A stretch of DNA of 64,000 nt from Nocardiopsis mwathae (GCF_014201195.1 NZ_JACHDS010000001.1:4774001-4838000), one strand, 5' to 3'; counted from the first letter of the stretch, positions 53,321 to 61,933 are shown. Numbers and translations: made by a program. Notes: generated by a model from the letters alone, not told the origin.

Positions 53321-53791
53321 ATGCGCATTCCTCTTCTTCTGCTGCCCCCAATCGGTCTGCCACGCCGTCTGCCCGCCGTGTCCCGGCCGGGCACGCCTTC
53401 CTCCGCAGACGCTCTCACGCCCACGCGCCCCGAATCCCGCCTGAGTGGTGCTGAGCTTAAGGAGCTCACCGACATCGCCCTGTCGGCCGAGGACTGGGCG
53501 ATCTCCTACAAGCCCGCCGCTGACGGCCCTTCCGTCTACAAGGCCGCACACGCCGCAAGCGGCCGCAGGATCAGCGCGCGGTCGCTGGTCGACTTCCACC
53601 GCCGACTCGACGCGTTCGCCAGGGACGGCAAGGTCCCCCCTCGCTCCGAGCGCGTCCGGACCTACCAGCTCGCCCATGAGACTCGGCAGGCCTTCGCCAA
53701 TCAACGCCACGACGCCGCCTGCGCCGCGATCACCCACAAGGCCGAGCAAGACGAGATCGCCGAGCGCTGGATGGCGGTGGCCGGACGATGA
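53321..53791 (+). CDS. hypothetical protein, first of a three-gene operon
   Basis: A 156-residue soluble protein with a Pro-rich N-terminus and a helical C-terminus (LAHETRQAFANQRHDAACAA). Not recognised. The start has AAGGAG 7 bases upstream. Its last codons overlap the next gene (ATGA). It is divergent from the XRE/DUF397 pair, a common location for genes of this type. Confidence 0.6.
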   Translation: MRIPLLLLPPIGLPRRLPAVSRPGTPSSADALTPTRPESRLSGAELKELTDIALSAEDWAISYKPAADGPSVYKAAHAASGRRISARSLVDFHRRLDAFARDGKVPPRSERVRTYQLAHETRQAFANQRHDAACAAITHKAEQDEIAERWMAVAGR

Positions 53792-54033
53792 GCCAGAGCC
53801 ACGCCCGCATCTACGCGCTGCACGCTGACGAGATCGGCCTCTCCCGCCTGCCCGATGGCGATCTCTCCGGCCTGCGCATCGCAGATGCCGTCATCGTCCT
53901 GGACGACGCGTTCCTACTGGCCCGGCAGGACCGCATTCACGCCCTGGAGCGCCTCGCAGAGCTGGCCCGGCAGGCCGCCGGCGAACTGCGTACCGGCCGC
54001 CGCGACGACGAGGCGGAGGTGGACCGTCGATGA
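53788..54033 (+). CDS. hypothetical protein, second of operon
   Basis: An 81-residue, mostly helical protein (LLARQDRIHALERLAELARQ) with no family I recognise. It overlaps both neighbours by four bases (ATGA at both ends), so the three genes are translated together. It contains no Cys and no membrane segment. Confidence 0.65.
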   Translation: MSQSHARIYALHADEIGLSRLPDGDLSGLRIADAVIVLDDAFLLARQDRIHALERLAELARQAAGELRTGRRDDEAEVDRR

Positions 54034-54473
54034 CCCTGTACAGCCACGAGGCGGCCAGCCTCGCCGAGCTGAAGGTCTGGGCGTACTACCACCAGGCCAC
54101 CGTCACCATCGCCGACGAGTCCTGGGACGCCATCACCTACCGGGCCGACGTGGTCTGCGACGACGGCACCCGATACCGGTGCTTGTACCGCGAGAAGTTC
54201 CCGCCGACCGTCGCGATCAAAAGGCGGCGCAACACCTTCACCATCGAAACGCGTCACGGGCCTGCAGGCACGCCGTGCTACCACGTCCGGGTCATCACCC
54301 CCCGCCTGAGCGGAAGGGAGCTGGTCGATCCCGGCTACCTCGCCGAGCTGGTCGCCGTCGCGACCATCGAGCGGAAGTGCCGAGCGAGGTGCGGGGCCAC
54401 AGCGGAGAACCTGCGCATCCTCACCACCGAGCGCACCTACACCGCCGACCACCCGTCCGACTGGAGGGGGTGA
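54030..54473 (+). CDS. hypothetical protein, third of operon
   Basis: A 147-residue protein rich in aromatic and basic residues. It has a beta-strand pattern (VTIADESWDAITYRADVV, TRYRCLYREKFPPT) and four Cys, two of them in the helical C-terminus KCRARCGATAENL. No known family is recognised. The operon ends about 110 bases before the tRNA-derived attachment site, so it lies outside the integrated element. Confidence 0.65.
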   Translation: MTLYSHEAASLAELKVWAYYHQATVTIADESWDAITYRADVVCDDGTRYRCLYREKFPPTVAIKRRRNTFTIETRHGPAGTPCYHVRVITPRLSGRELVDPGYLAELVAVATIERKCRARCGATAENLRILTTERTYTADHPSDWRG

Positions 54474-54551
54474 ACATGCAGCACGCCCTCTGAGCTCACT
54501 GCATGCAGGATCGCAACGGCCGTAGGCAGCCACTGATAGCTGCCGCAAACG

Positions 54552-54586
54552 CAGAATGCCGGGCCCGAAGGACCCGGCATTCTGAC
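54552..54586 (-). terminator. terminator of the interrupted tRNA-Pro
   Basis: A 15-bp stem (one mismatch in DNA, a G-U pair in the minus-strand RNA) starts at the end of the tRNA fragment. It pairs best in the minus-strand transcript, showing that the original tRNA-Pro was read leftward and ended here. Confidence 0.6.
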
Positions 54587-54621
54587 TGGTCGGGGTGGCG
54601 GGATTTGAACCCACGACCTCT
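54587..54621 (-). other. attachment site: 3' fragment of tRNA-Pro
   Basis: Minus-strand sequence AGGTCGTGGGTTCAAATC followed by CCGCCACCCCGACCA is the T-arm, acceptor strand and CCA end of a tRNA-Pro. The anticodon arm, D-arm and 5' acceptor strand are missing on the right, where unrelated sequence begins. This is the classic left-over att copy created by integration into a tRNA 3' end. The intact tRNA should lie just beyond the right window edge, past the integrase. Confidence 0.8.
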
Positions 54622-54667
54622 TCTGTTATCAGGCCGTTCGCGCGACATGCGAAGATCCTCCCAATTT

Positions 54668-54719
54668 GGCCGGTGACCTGCGATATCTCATCACGGGAGA
54701 TACTGCGGGATCACCGGCC
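54668..54719. repeat. imperfect inverted repeat beside the attachment site
   Basis: Arms GGCCGGTGACCTGCGATATCTC (quoted by its ends GGCCGGTGA and GATATCTC; 54668-54689) and its near complement at 54697-54719. Nearby ATGTGCA/TGCACAT (54731-54756) is another inverted repeat. These could be integrase or excisionase arm sites in the left end of the element. The remainder of 54474-54943 has no supported gene. Confidence 0.4.
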
Positions 54720-54943
54720 ATCCCGCTTCCATGTGCACTGAATATGCAATGCACATCGGCGTCTGACCGAGCGTTCTGTGGCTGTTCAGACGCCGACGTG
54801 ATCACAGCTCATCCCTAGGATGCACGCTCGTCTACAGCGGGGATTGAGGCCCGGAGTGATCGCGCTGACTGGACTCCTGACACGACCCGAACCGCCGCCG
54901 TAGTCTGACGATGATGCGCTGACCTACAGGACGGGGAACGCCC

Positions 54944-56164
54944 GTGACGAATGATCAGACAGTCGCCGACCGCGTGAGAGAACTCCGGCGCCGTCGGGGA
55001 CTGACGCAAGAGGAGTTGGCCGAACAAGCCGGGCTGAGCGCGAACGTCGTCCGCAAGATCGAACAGGGCGGCACGGCCCGGATGGAGACCTATAACGCGC
55101 TCGGGCGCGTTCTCAAGGTCCGAACGGTGTGGTTCATGACCGCCGAGTCCCCTTCCCCTAAACCCCAGCCGCAGGGGAGCCGCGACGCCGTTCTCGCCGA
55201 CATCCGTTCGGCGGTGAACCCTCCGGCGGGTCTGTCCGGACGGCTCTACGCCGATGACGACACACCTCCGAACCTCCCGATGCTGTCCCACGCTGTGACG
55301 GCCGTCGCCGACGCCTACCAGGCCGACCGATACGACGACGTCGCGCGCATGGCGCCCGCGCTGGTGCGCTCGGCACACGTCCACGTGCGCGCGCTCGACG
55401 GCGCCGACCACACCGAAGCGGTTCGCCTACGCGGCGGGGCCTTGAGGATCACCGGCGCCTACCTGATTCAGATCCGAGAACACGACCTCGCCCTAATGGC
55501 CTTGCGGGATGCCCTCCGCGACGCCGTCGACGTCGGTGACGAGGCGTTGGCCGCCGCCGCGATCGGGCAGCAGGGATGGGCACTGCTCCGGCAAGCCCGC
55601 TTCGACGAAGTGGAACGGCTGTGCATCGCCGCCGCCGACCAGATGGAACCGCGCATATCCAAGGCGACCCCTCAACAGCTGTCGGCATGGGGCTACCTGC
55701 TCATGCGGGCCGCTGCCGCTGCCGCACGCAACAACCGCGTGGAGGAAGCCCGGGAGCTTCAAGGCGTCGCTGTATCCGCTGCCGGACCGCTGGCGCAAGA
55801 ACACGAATGGTTGGGCCGCATGAGGTTCGGCCGCGTCACTGCCGCAATGAACGGCATGCAAGTCGAGTTGGTGACCGGACACCCCGACCGCGCCCTAGAA
55901 GTGGCCCGGGACCTTCCGGACAGTCCCGGCGTGACCCCGAACACGCGCCAGCGTCACGCGCTCGACGTCGCCAAGGCCCATGTGCAGCTGGGCGATGCCG
56001 ACAAGGCCACGGAGATCCTCGGCAGGCTGCGGCGGACTTCTCCCAGCTGGCTCCGTCACCAGCAGTTGGGGCGCGATGTCGCCGAGGACATCGTCAACGG
56101 TCCGAAGCGGATGCCCACGCAGGAACAGCGGGAACTTGCCGACTTCCTCGGCGTCCCGATGTAG
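54944..56164 (+). CDS. XRE regulator with TPR-like helical repeats
   Basis: A 406-residue protein: N-terminal HTH (RGLTQEELAEQAGLSANVVR), a linker with PKPQPQGSRD, and about 280 residues of paired helices (QADRYDDVARMAPALVRSAH, AALALMALRDALRD-type segments) resembling tetratricopeptide repeats. The layout is similar to peptide- or ligand-responsive XRE-TPR regulators of actinomycetes. It is the leftmost gene of the element, GTG start with GGGGA upstream, and may control the two following small genes or sense the host. Confidence 0.75.
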   Translation: MTNDQTVADRVRELRRRRGLTQEELAEQAGLSANVVRKIEQGGTARMETYNALGRVLKVRTVWFMTAESPSPKPQPQGSRDAVLADIRSAVNPPAGLSGRLYADDDTPPNLPMLSHAVTAVADAYQADRYDDVARMAPALVRSAHVHVRALDGADHTEAVRLRGGALRITGAYLIQIREHDLALMALRDALRDAVDVGDEALAAAAIGQQGWALLRQARFDEVERLCIAAADQMEPRISKATPQQLSAWGYLLMRAAAAAARNNRVEEARELQGVAVSAAGPLAQEHEWLGRMRFGRVTAAMNGMQVELVTGHPDRALEVARDLPDSPGVTPNTRQRHALDVAKAHVQLGDADKATEILGRLRRTSPSWLRHQQLGRDVAEDIVNGPKRMPTQEQRELADFLGVPM

Positions 56165-56288
56165 CTGCCACGCTACGTGGTAGTCCGGTACGGGGTGCGG
56201 TGAAACTACCGCGCCCCGTTTCTGTTCCCGCTGGTCTAGCGTTCGTAGCGTCGTCGGCACCCTTCCCCCCAGCGAGAGGTGACCGACG

Positions 56289-56762
56289 ATGAAACGACCG
56301 CGCGCCGAGGAACGCGCCGCGCTCCATGGCCCCTGGCCGACCCCGATAGAGATCATCGCCGCCGAGTTCGCCGACTGGGATATCAGCCGCGACCTCGGGA
56401 CGGACGGCACACACGGCGACTGGCAAGCCCGCCATATCCCGACCGGCGCGGAAGCCAAGGCGCCGACTCCGCGCGCCTTACTGGTCTGCCTGCGAGAACA
56501 CCGGCGCGTCAACGACCCCGACCGGCCGGTCATCGACCGGCTGAACGACAGGTACCCCGACTGGAAGGTCTGGCGCTCGGTCGATGAGCACGGCCAACCT
56601 GCCGCATGGCTCGCTTCGAACAAGACCGCCGGGCCGGAGTTCGCCCCCACCCTGCACGCCGACACCGCCGACAAGCTCGAAGCCCAGTTGAAGGACCCCG
56701 GCCACGCGCACGGACTCGCGCACGCCGACGCCGTCACGCGTCGAAGGGGTGAGCGGCTGTGA
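56289..56762 (+). CDS. hypothetical protein with two W-rich domains
   Basis: A 157-residue acidic/basic protein. Its second half, RYPDWKVWRSVDEHGQPAAW with a later ADTADKLEAQLKDP, resembles a segment of the next protein, so the two genes appear to share a small domain. Not assigned to any known family. GAGGTG lies 8 bases before ATG 56289; it overlaps the next gene by four bases. Confidence 0.65.
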   Translation: MKRPRAEERAALHGPWPTPIEIIAAEFADWDISRDLGTDGTHGDWQARHIPTGAEAKAPTPRALLVCLREHRRVNDPDRPVIDRLNDRYPDWKVWRSVDEHGQPAAWLASNKTAGPEFAPTLHADTADKLEAQLKDPGHAHGLAHADAVTRRRGERL

Positions 56763-57067
56763 CCACCGCTGCCGACGCCCGATGGGGGCGCACCCCGGCT
56801 CACGCCGACCGCCACGCGCAAGCCGCGCGGCTGCAAGCCCGCTATCCGCAGTTCGTCATCTGGCACGGCGAGCACACCGGGGCCTGGTTCGCCATGACCG
56901 CCAACGGCCTTATCGAGGCGCCGACGCCCGACGCCCTGACGCGCACGCTGCGTTCACTGGCCGCTGCGTCCGCTGTGCCGCGCACCGACCGCCGTCCCGC
57001 GCTCTCCGGGGCAAGCACGGGCACATGGCGGCTCCTCCCCCGACCGCGTCCGCGCCGAGGGAACTGA
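56759..57067 (+). CDS. hypothetical small protein sharing a domain with its neighbour
   Basis: A 102-residue protein. RYPQFVIWHGEHTGAWFAMT followed by EAPTPDALTRTLRS parallels the preceding protein's C-terminal half. The last 25 residues are Arg/Pro-rich. GTG 56759 overlaps the upstream stop (GTGA). It is convergent with the terminase gene, 130 bases away. Confidence 0.6.
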   Translation: MTTAADARWGRTPAHADRHAQAARLQARYPQFVIWHGEHTGAWFAMTANGLIEAPTPDALTRTLRSLAAASAVPRTDRRPALSGASTGTWRLLPRPRPRRGN

Positions 57068-57197
57068 AGAACGCCGCACGCGGCACGATGGCCCCGGCTC
57101 ACGAGGGGGAGCCGGTGGCCACCGTGCCTCATCGGGGCGACTTCGACGAACGAAAAGCCAGCCAGCCGACACCACAGGGCCAGCCACTGGGGCCTTC

Positions 57198-57677
57198 TCA
57201 GGTGAAATACCGTTCTGCCCCATCAGGGTCGTCGCCTTCGACAATGTCGATCCCTGCGCGGTCGGAAGGCGAGAGCCCGAAGCGGGCACCGATGCGCGAC
57301 ATCATGTCGGCGTAGTCGCGCGCTACCTGAAGGGCCGGGTTCTTCACCAGATTCCCGCGCTGCCCCTCGACGAGGATCCCGCGACGTGCGACCTCGGCTG
57401 ACGCTCGACGGTGATTCACCACCGCGTCGCAGTACACCGCGAACAGGTCCACGTCCCACGACGTCAGAACGCCCATTGTTTCCATGTCTGGGGCTAGGCG
57501 GTTCCATACGGCGAGTGCAGTATCTCCCCTATCGGTGCCGTCGTCGGACGCCAGCCACGCCGGAGGGTGTACGTCCCCCTCCGATGGGATGGGCTCGTTG
57601 GGGTTAATCTTCTGCGGTCGTGCACCTTCCAAAGCTTTCAGTGCGGTGGGGCGAGGTTTGGGGCCGCGTCGGCCCAT
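57198..57677 (-). CDS. P27-family phage terminase small subunit
   Basis: A 159-residue protein beginning MGRRGPKPRPTALKALEG, the basic opening typical of P27-family small terminases, then PPAWLASDD (PxxL element) and AVWNRLAPDMETMGVLTSWD, plus the conserved C-terminal helix ARDYADMMSRIGARFGLSPSDR. It recognises phage packaging sites and recruits a large terminase; none is encoded here. AGGAGG lies 5-6 bases before ATG 57677. Confidence 0.85.
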   Translation of the reverse strand: MGRRGPKPRPTALKALEGARPQKINPNEPIPSEGDVHPPAWLASDDGTDRGDTALAVWNRLAPDMETMGVLTSWDVDLFAVYCDAVVNHRRASAEVARRGILVEGQRGNLVKNPALQVARDYADMMSRIGARFGLSPSDRAGIDIVEGDDPDGAERYFT

Positions 57678-57790
57678 ACTTCCCTCCTGTGATCAGTTTC
57701 GAAAAACTCCGACGCGTGGAAGCCGTGTCACCCGCGCGCTGCCCAAGGCAATCGGTCTGGAAAGTGCGACCCCCTATCCCCAGTGGGAGC

Positions 57791-57829
57791 GGTGGTCACC
57801 ACCGGGAGGGGGATCCGGTGGTGACCACC
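57791..57829. repeat. 15-bp inverted repeat between capsid and terminase genes
   Basis: Arms GGTGGTCACCACCGG (57791-57805) and its exact complement (57815-57829) with a 9-nt loop. Each arm is itself nearly palindromic. It may be a terminator for the capsid transcript or a packaging-related site, because it lies directly upstream of the small terminase. Confidence 0.6.
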
Positions 57830-57941
57830 ATTGGGCGCAGGCACCATGACCAGGCGTCAGTCATCAATCGTGGACAGTGGTGCTATCCGCTCCCGCTGGA
57901 ACGAGGAGAGGAGGAGCGCACGGGGGGCGGTTGACGCCGGT

Positions 57942-59153
57942 CTAGCGCCCGTCTCCACCCTGGATGTCAATCACGGCGAAGGCCTGCGGACGCTGGACCG
58001 CGATGCCGTAGCGCCCTTCCGCCCGGAGCTGGACGAGGTTGTGGGTGAAGTTGTCGCCGGACTTGTCCGCGTCGAGGACAAGCGAGCCGAGAGACAGCAA
58101 GGTCGCCTGCCTCCAGTCGGCAAGGATCGCTGTTCCCTGCGGCACGACCGCAGAAGCGACGCGGGGGAGATTCCCGAAGACGTTGGACTCGGCGAGTTGA
58201 CCGGATCCGACGAGGAAACCGCCGGACTCATTGCTGTTCTCCCTCATCAGGTCCACGGATTCGAGGTCGCGGGGGTGGAAGACCCACGCTGTCGGAGACT
58301 CGGCGAGCATCTCCATCTCCGTGCGCGCCCGGCGAAGGGTTCGCAACGGGTCACCAGCGAACGCCACGTTCACGACTCCGGACGTGTGCAGGATGCCGGT
58401 GAAGTTCTCCCCGACACCATCCCCCGCGATGGCCTGGGCTTCGATCGTGGTGAGGACGCCGTTGAACATCTCGGTTTCCAGGAACCGGACAAGGTTCGTG
58501 TAGTCCTCGAAGTAGCGCAGCGGAAGCGGCTCCGACACATGGGCGACCACCCGCGCACGATCTTCGACGTTCTCAAAGCTGAAACGGGACGTGGGCTTCA
58601 GCCCCCCGTCCGGAACGGGAGCGGCGTTGTTCTCCCTGGCAATCATGCGCAGGAACGAGAAAACCGGTCCGCCCAGCGGCTTGCGCGAGACCAACAGGTC
58701 AGTAATACGGCGAGGTGCGGACGGGAGGGTAACCGGGTCACCAGAGAGAGGGGCGGCAACCTCCACCGCCCCGAACGTCAGGGCTTTGACCCCGACCTGT
58801 CCGGCCGCCTTGCTGAGCTGGTCAGCAGTTCCTGACGCCCACGCGTCGCCGGTGGCTTCGGTTTTTCTCCACGCCCCGGAGAGGCCATTGTGAGACCATC
58901 CAGGCCCCCCGTTCATGGTGGGCGGACCGAGGCGCTCAAGGGGCTCAATAGCCTTCTTGATCTCCTCTTCAGTTTTCGCTTTTTTCAGTTCAGAGTTCAG
59001 GCGGTTCGCCCGTTCCACGCTGGCGCGTGCTTCTTCACGCTCCACCTGAGTTGGTTCGCGATTCTCCGCGTCCCATCTATCGGCAATTGCCGTTGCTTTC
59101 TTAACCTCAGCGGCCAATTCAGCCTTGATTTGAACACTGCTACGGCGACCCAT
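57942..59153 (-). CDS. HK97-fold phage major capsid protein
   Basis: A 403-residue HK97 gp5-like capsid protein: an N-terminal charged helical delta-like region (about residues 1-100, with RANRLNSELKKAKTEEEIKK), then the core, with FLVGSGQLAESNVFGNLPRV and the typical C-terminal end FAVIDIQGG. No protease gene adjoins it. AAGGAG lies 7 bases before ATG 59153; the longer frame to 59279 overlaps the upstream gene. It could build a small, satellite-specific capsid, or be used together with helper proteins. Confidence 0.85.
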   Translation of the reverse strand: MGRRSSVQIKAELAAEVKKATAIADRWDAENREPTQVEREEARASVERANRLNSELKKAKTEEEIKKAIEPLERLGPPTMNGGPGWSHNGLSGAWRKTEATGDAWASGTADQLSKAAGQVGVKALTFGAVEVAAPLSGDPVTLPSAPRRITDLLVSRKPLGGPVFSFLRMIARENNAAPVPDGGLKPTSRFSFENVEDRARVVAHVSEPLPLRYFEDYTNLVRFLETEMFNGVLTTIEAQAIAGDGVGENFTGILHTSGVVNVAFAGDPLRTLRRARTEMEMLAESPTAWVFHPRDLESVDLMRENSNESGGFLVGSGQLAESNVFGNLPRVASAVVPQGTAILADWRQATLLSLGSLVLDADKSGDNFTHNLVQLRAEGRYGIAVQRPQAFAVIDIQGGDGR

Positions 59154-59179
59154 GTCGGGACTCCTTGTGAAACTCGTGG

Positions 59180-59662
59180 TCATCGATAAAGGCGACGGCC
59201 GGGCGATGTTCCACGGACCGGAGGTTGGCCGGTAATGACGGCGGACCTCGACGGCTGGCGGTGCTGGGCCGAAGAGCACGAAGGGTCTGCGGCGACCTTC
59301 TGGCGGCCGCGACTCGTAGCGGTGGTGCGGCGATCCGCATATCGAATGCTTGGCGACACCACCGCTACGTTTCGAACTTCGATTATATTCGACCGCATTT
59401 CCGAACTTGCGACGACGCGCGACACCTCATATCCTCCTTCCCATTCGGTGATCTCCACCACGCCCGTCGCTAGCTGATAGGAACGTGATGCGTGGCCATC
59501 CTCAAGAGCCCAGAGCGCGATGTTTCCACCTCCTTCGACCGTGAGGACATTCCCGCTCCCCACAAGAGAGATGCGACCCATCACCACATCTGACGGAAGG
59601 TGTTCGGCGATGGAAGCGACATAGTCGCGCGCTTCGGCTTCTGTCATGTCAACGGTCTTCAT
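59180..59662 (-). CDS. hypothetical protein downstream of the primase
   Basis: A 160-residue protein. The first half is acidic (MTEAEARDYVASIAEHLPSD, ALEDGHASRSYQL), the second basic and Ser/Arg-rich, with a likely disordered tail. Not recognised. ATG 59662 overlaps the primase stop (ATGA), so it belongs to the primase operon, and the capsid gene follows 26 bases later. Confidence 0.6.
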   Translation of the reverse strand: MKTVDMTEAEARDYVASIAEHLPSDVVMGRISLVGSGNVLTVEGGGNIALWALEDGHASRSYQLATGVVEITEWEGGYEVSRVVASSEMRSNIIEVRNVAVVSPSIRYADRRTTATSRGRQKVAADPSCSSAQHRQPSRSAVITGQPPVRGTSPGRRLYR

Positions 59663-61725
59663 GCTGCTTTCATCTCCTCTTGTGTCGTCTCACATTTCGG
59701 GAGCGGGTACGCCCCACCGTCTTCACGGAGGCGTCGGGGTTCCCCGCGCTCCGTCTCCATTTGAGAAGGGACTATCCCCGTAGCGGTCAGGGTCACGCCA
59801 TGAGAAGCCCCAGTCCCATCCGTCCCACCCCTAAAGGGGTGTGGGACGTGGGACAGGGAACTGTCGGCTGAGCGGGACCGCGTGGGACCAGGTGGGACAC
59901 CCGAACCCTCCACCACATCCATGGGCACGTAGTGAGCGTGCTTGGGCGTTCCTGCGTCACGGATCATTTCCCGGTTGATCAGGGATTTCACCGCACGATA
60001 GAAGCTGCTGCGAGGGACCCCGGAAACCTCACGCAACTGGCCCGGGTTCGCTCCGGCAGTCCCAAACGTGTCTCGCAGTGCCTTCCAGACAGCCCGTTCG
60101 GACTCGGTGAGTTCAACGCTGTGTCCCGCGATGGTCTGGGGCTGGAGCACCGCACCATCACCGTGCGGCACGAGCCGCAGCATGACAGGGGCGAAGGGCT
60201 CGGCGTCCTTCTGTTTCGTGCAGTCGACACGAACTGTCGTCTTGTCCTTCGTGACCCGAACGAGGGTGGTGGCAGCGCCTTCCAGCGCCGTCGATCCACG
60301 CAGGGTGTCCCCGCTGCGTGCCTCGTGATGGACGAGGAGCACACACGCCCGTGTGGCTTCCCGGATGGCGTCGGCAGCAGCAACCAGGCGTCCCATGTCA
60401 GTCGAGCTGTTCTCGTCGGCCCCCACAGTCACCCGGGCTTGGGTGTCGATGATCACGAGAGAGGGAGACAGGGACTCGGCGAGCTGAACGAAGGCGTCCC
60501 TGTCTGTGGCACTCAGCATCTGCACTGCTACTGGCAGGAACTTCACCTGATCCATTGGAACCCCGTTCCAGGACTCCCATGCCCGGACTCGGCGTCGGAC
60601 CCCACTCATCCCTTCGGCGACGAGGTAGAGCACTGTTCCCGGAGCGCACACGCTCCGTTCTTGCCACGGTCGGGCGGTCGCGACGCATCCGGCCCAGTCC
60701 AATACCAGGAACGACTTCCCATTCCCGGGCTTGCCGTGAACCCATGCGAGGCTGTCCCGGAACAGCATGCCGTCAATGACCGGTTCCGGTTCAGGAAGTC
60801 CATCGAGGTCAGCAGAGCCGAGGAGCAGTGTTCGCAACTCAGCGAGCCGCTGAGACACCGCGTCCGACAGCTCGCCCTCATCGTTCCGGTCATCGCTGTC
60901 AGCACCATTGTCCGAGTCCTCGATGTCCACCAGGTCGGCAAGGCAGTAGCCGGCGTCGAGATGATCCGAGACATCCGCCCCCTTTCCTTGCAGCGGAGTA
61001 CGTACCACCCGAACGGATCGGGCGAACCCGAGGAGCGCGCCAGCGACACCGCGCGCCCGTTCCACACCAGGACCGTCGTTGTCGGCGACCACGATCACCC
61101 GCGCCCCGTGAAGGGCTTGGCTGTAGGACTGTTCCCACCTCGCCATAGCTCCGTTGATGGCAGTCGTGGCCACGATGCCCACTTCATTGAGCCGGTCGGC
61201 GTCCTTCTCACCCTCCACCACATAGACCACACCGCCGCATGCGGCCGCCTCACGAACAGCCGGAAGGTTGTAGAGGACGCGCACCCCTTGAGGCAGGCCG
61301 TTCTTCCTGGTCTGCGGGTCATGAGGGATGAACACCTTCACATCGCCGCATATCGGACACGCGTACCGCCGCTGGTAGTAGAGAACTTCCCCATCCCCAT
61401 CGACGTAGGGATAGATGGCCCTCGGTCGCTGGCTGCGCCACAGACCACGGTGATCGCACTTGGAGGAGCTTTGAGCATCCTCGGCGAAGAGATCGCCCAT
61501 TCTCATGCCCAACGCTGTCACCACGTCGGCCGTGTCACATCCGGCGAAGCAGTGGAGCACGACCCGAGGGACGTCGTCACCGCGACCGTCCTTCCACGCC
61601 ACAGACAGCGAAGGATTGTGATCGTCATGGTGCGGACACTGAGCTTGGAAACTGTCTCCACGATCCCGCTGGATCCGGAAGCCTCCGTTTACCAGCGCGT
61701 CCCGGATCCGTTCCAGCGGCCTCAT
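59659..61725 (-). CDS. primase-helicase (CHC2/TOPRIM with RepA-like ATPase)
   Basis: A 688-residue replication protein. The N-terminal zinc finger is QCPHHDDHNPSLS with HCFAGC, the TOPRIM region has VYVVEGEKDADRL and VIVVADNDGPGV, and the RecA/RepA-type ATPase has Walker A VHGKPGNGKSFLVLDW and Walker B LVIIDTQARV. A winged-helix segment (VPRSSFYRAVKSLINREM) closes it. This is the fused primase/helicase of integrative elements and satellites, which supports autonomous replication. ATG 61725 follows GGGGGTGG. Confidence 0.9.
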   Translation of the reverse strand: MRPLERIRDALVNGGFRIQRDRGDSFQAQCPHHDDHNPSLSVAWKDGRGDDVPRVVLHCFAGCDTADVVTALGMRMGDLFAEDAQSSSKCDHRGLWRSQRPRAIYPYVDGDGEVLYYQRRYACPICGDVKVFIPHDPQTRKNGLPQGVRVLYNLPAVREAAACGGVVYVVEGEKDADRLNEVGIVATTAINGAMARWEQSYSQALHGARVIVVADNDGPGVERARGVAGALLGFARSVRVVRTPLQGKGADVSDHLDAGYCLADLVDIEDSDNGADSDDRNDEGELSDAVSQRLAELRTLLLGSADLDGLPEPEPVIDGMLFRDSLAWVHGKPGNGKSFLVLDWAGCVATARPWQERSVCAPGTVLYLVAEGMSGVRRRVRAWESWNGVPMDQVKFLPVAVQMLSATDRDAFVQLAESLSPSLVIIDTQARVTVGADENSSTDMGRLVAAADAIREATRACVLLVHHEARSGDTLRGSTALEGAATTLVRVTKDKTTVRVDCTKQKDAEPFAPVMLRLVPHGDGAVLQPQTIAGHSVELTESERAVWKALRDTFGTAGANPGQLREVSGVPRSSFYRAVKSLINREMIRDAGTPKHAHYVPMDVVEGSGVPPGPTRSRSADSSLSHVPHPFRGGTDGTGASHGVTLTATGIVPSQMETERGEPRRLREDGGAYPLPKCETTQEEMKAA

Positions 61726-61857
61726 CTGTCCACCCCCGACACACGTGAACACACCATCGGGTCACGGTGGCGTACCAGGTGCCGACACCACGGCAGCGGG
61801 GGAAGACGACGAGCCGCCGCGCGCCGTTGAGTCCACCCGGACTCAGCATTTACCCTG

Positions 61858-61918
61858 GTGGAAGTTCGGCAGGCAACTGAACTTCCACGACCCTCGGCGT
61901 TGGCGCGCCGGGGGTCGT
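61858..61918. repeat. two inverted repeats between excisionase and primase
   Basis: GTGGAAGTTC/GAACTTCCAC (61858-61867 and 61879-61888) and ACGACCCTCGGCG/CGCCGGGGGTCGT (61887-61899 and 61906-61918) lie in the 208-base gap before the primase. They could be part of the element's replication origin, or a terminator for the excisionase transcript. Confidence 0.4.
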
Positions 61919-61933
61919 TTGCGTCTTCGAACC

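Noticed and set aside
59932-61830. Plus-strand open frame of 632 codons in the element
   Set aside because: Antisense to the primase-helicase, which has clear motifs on the other strand.
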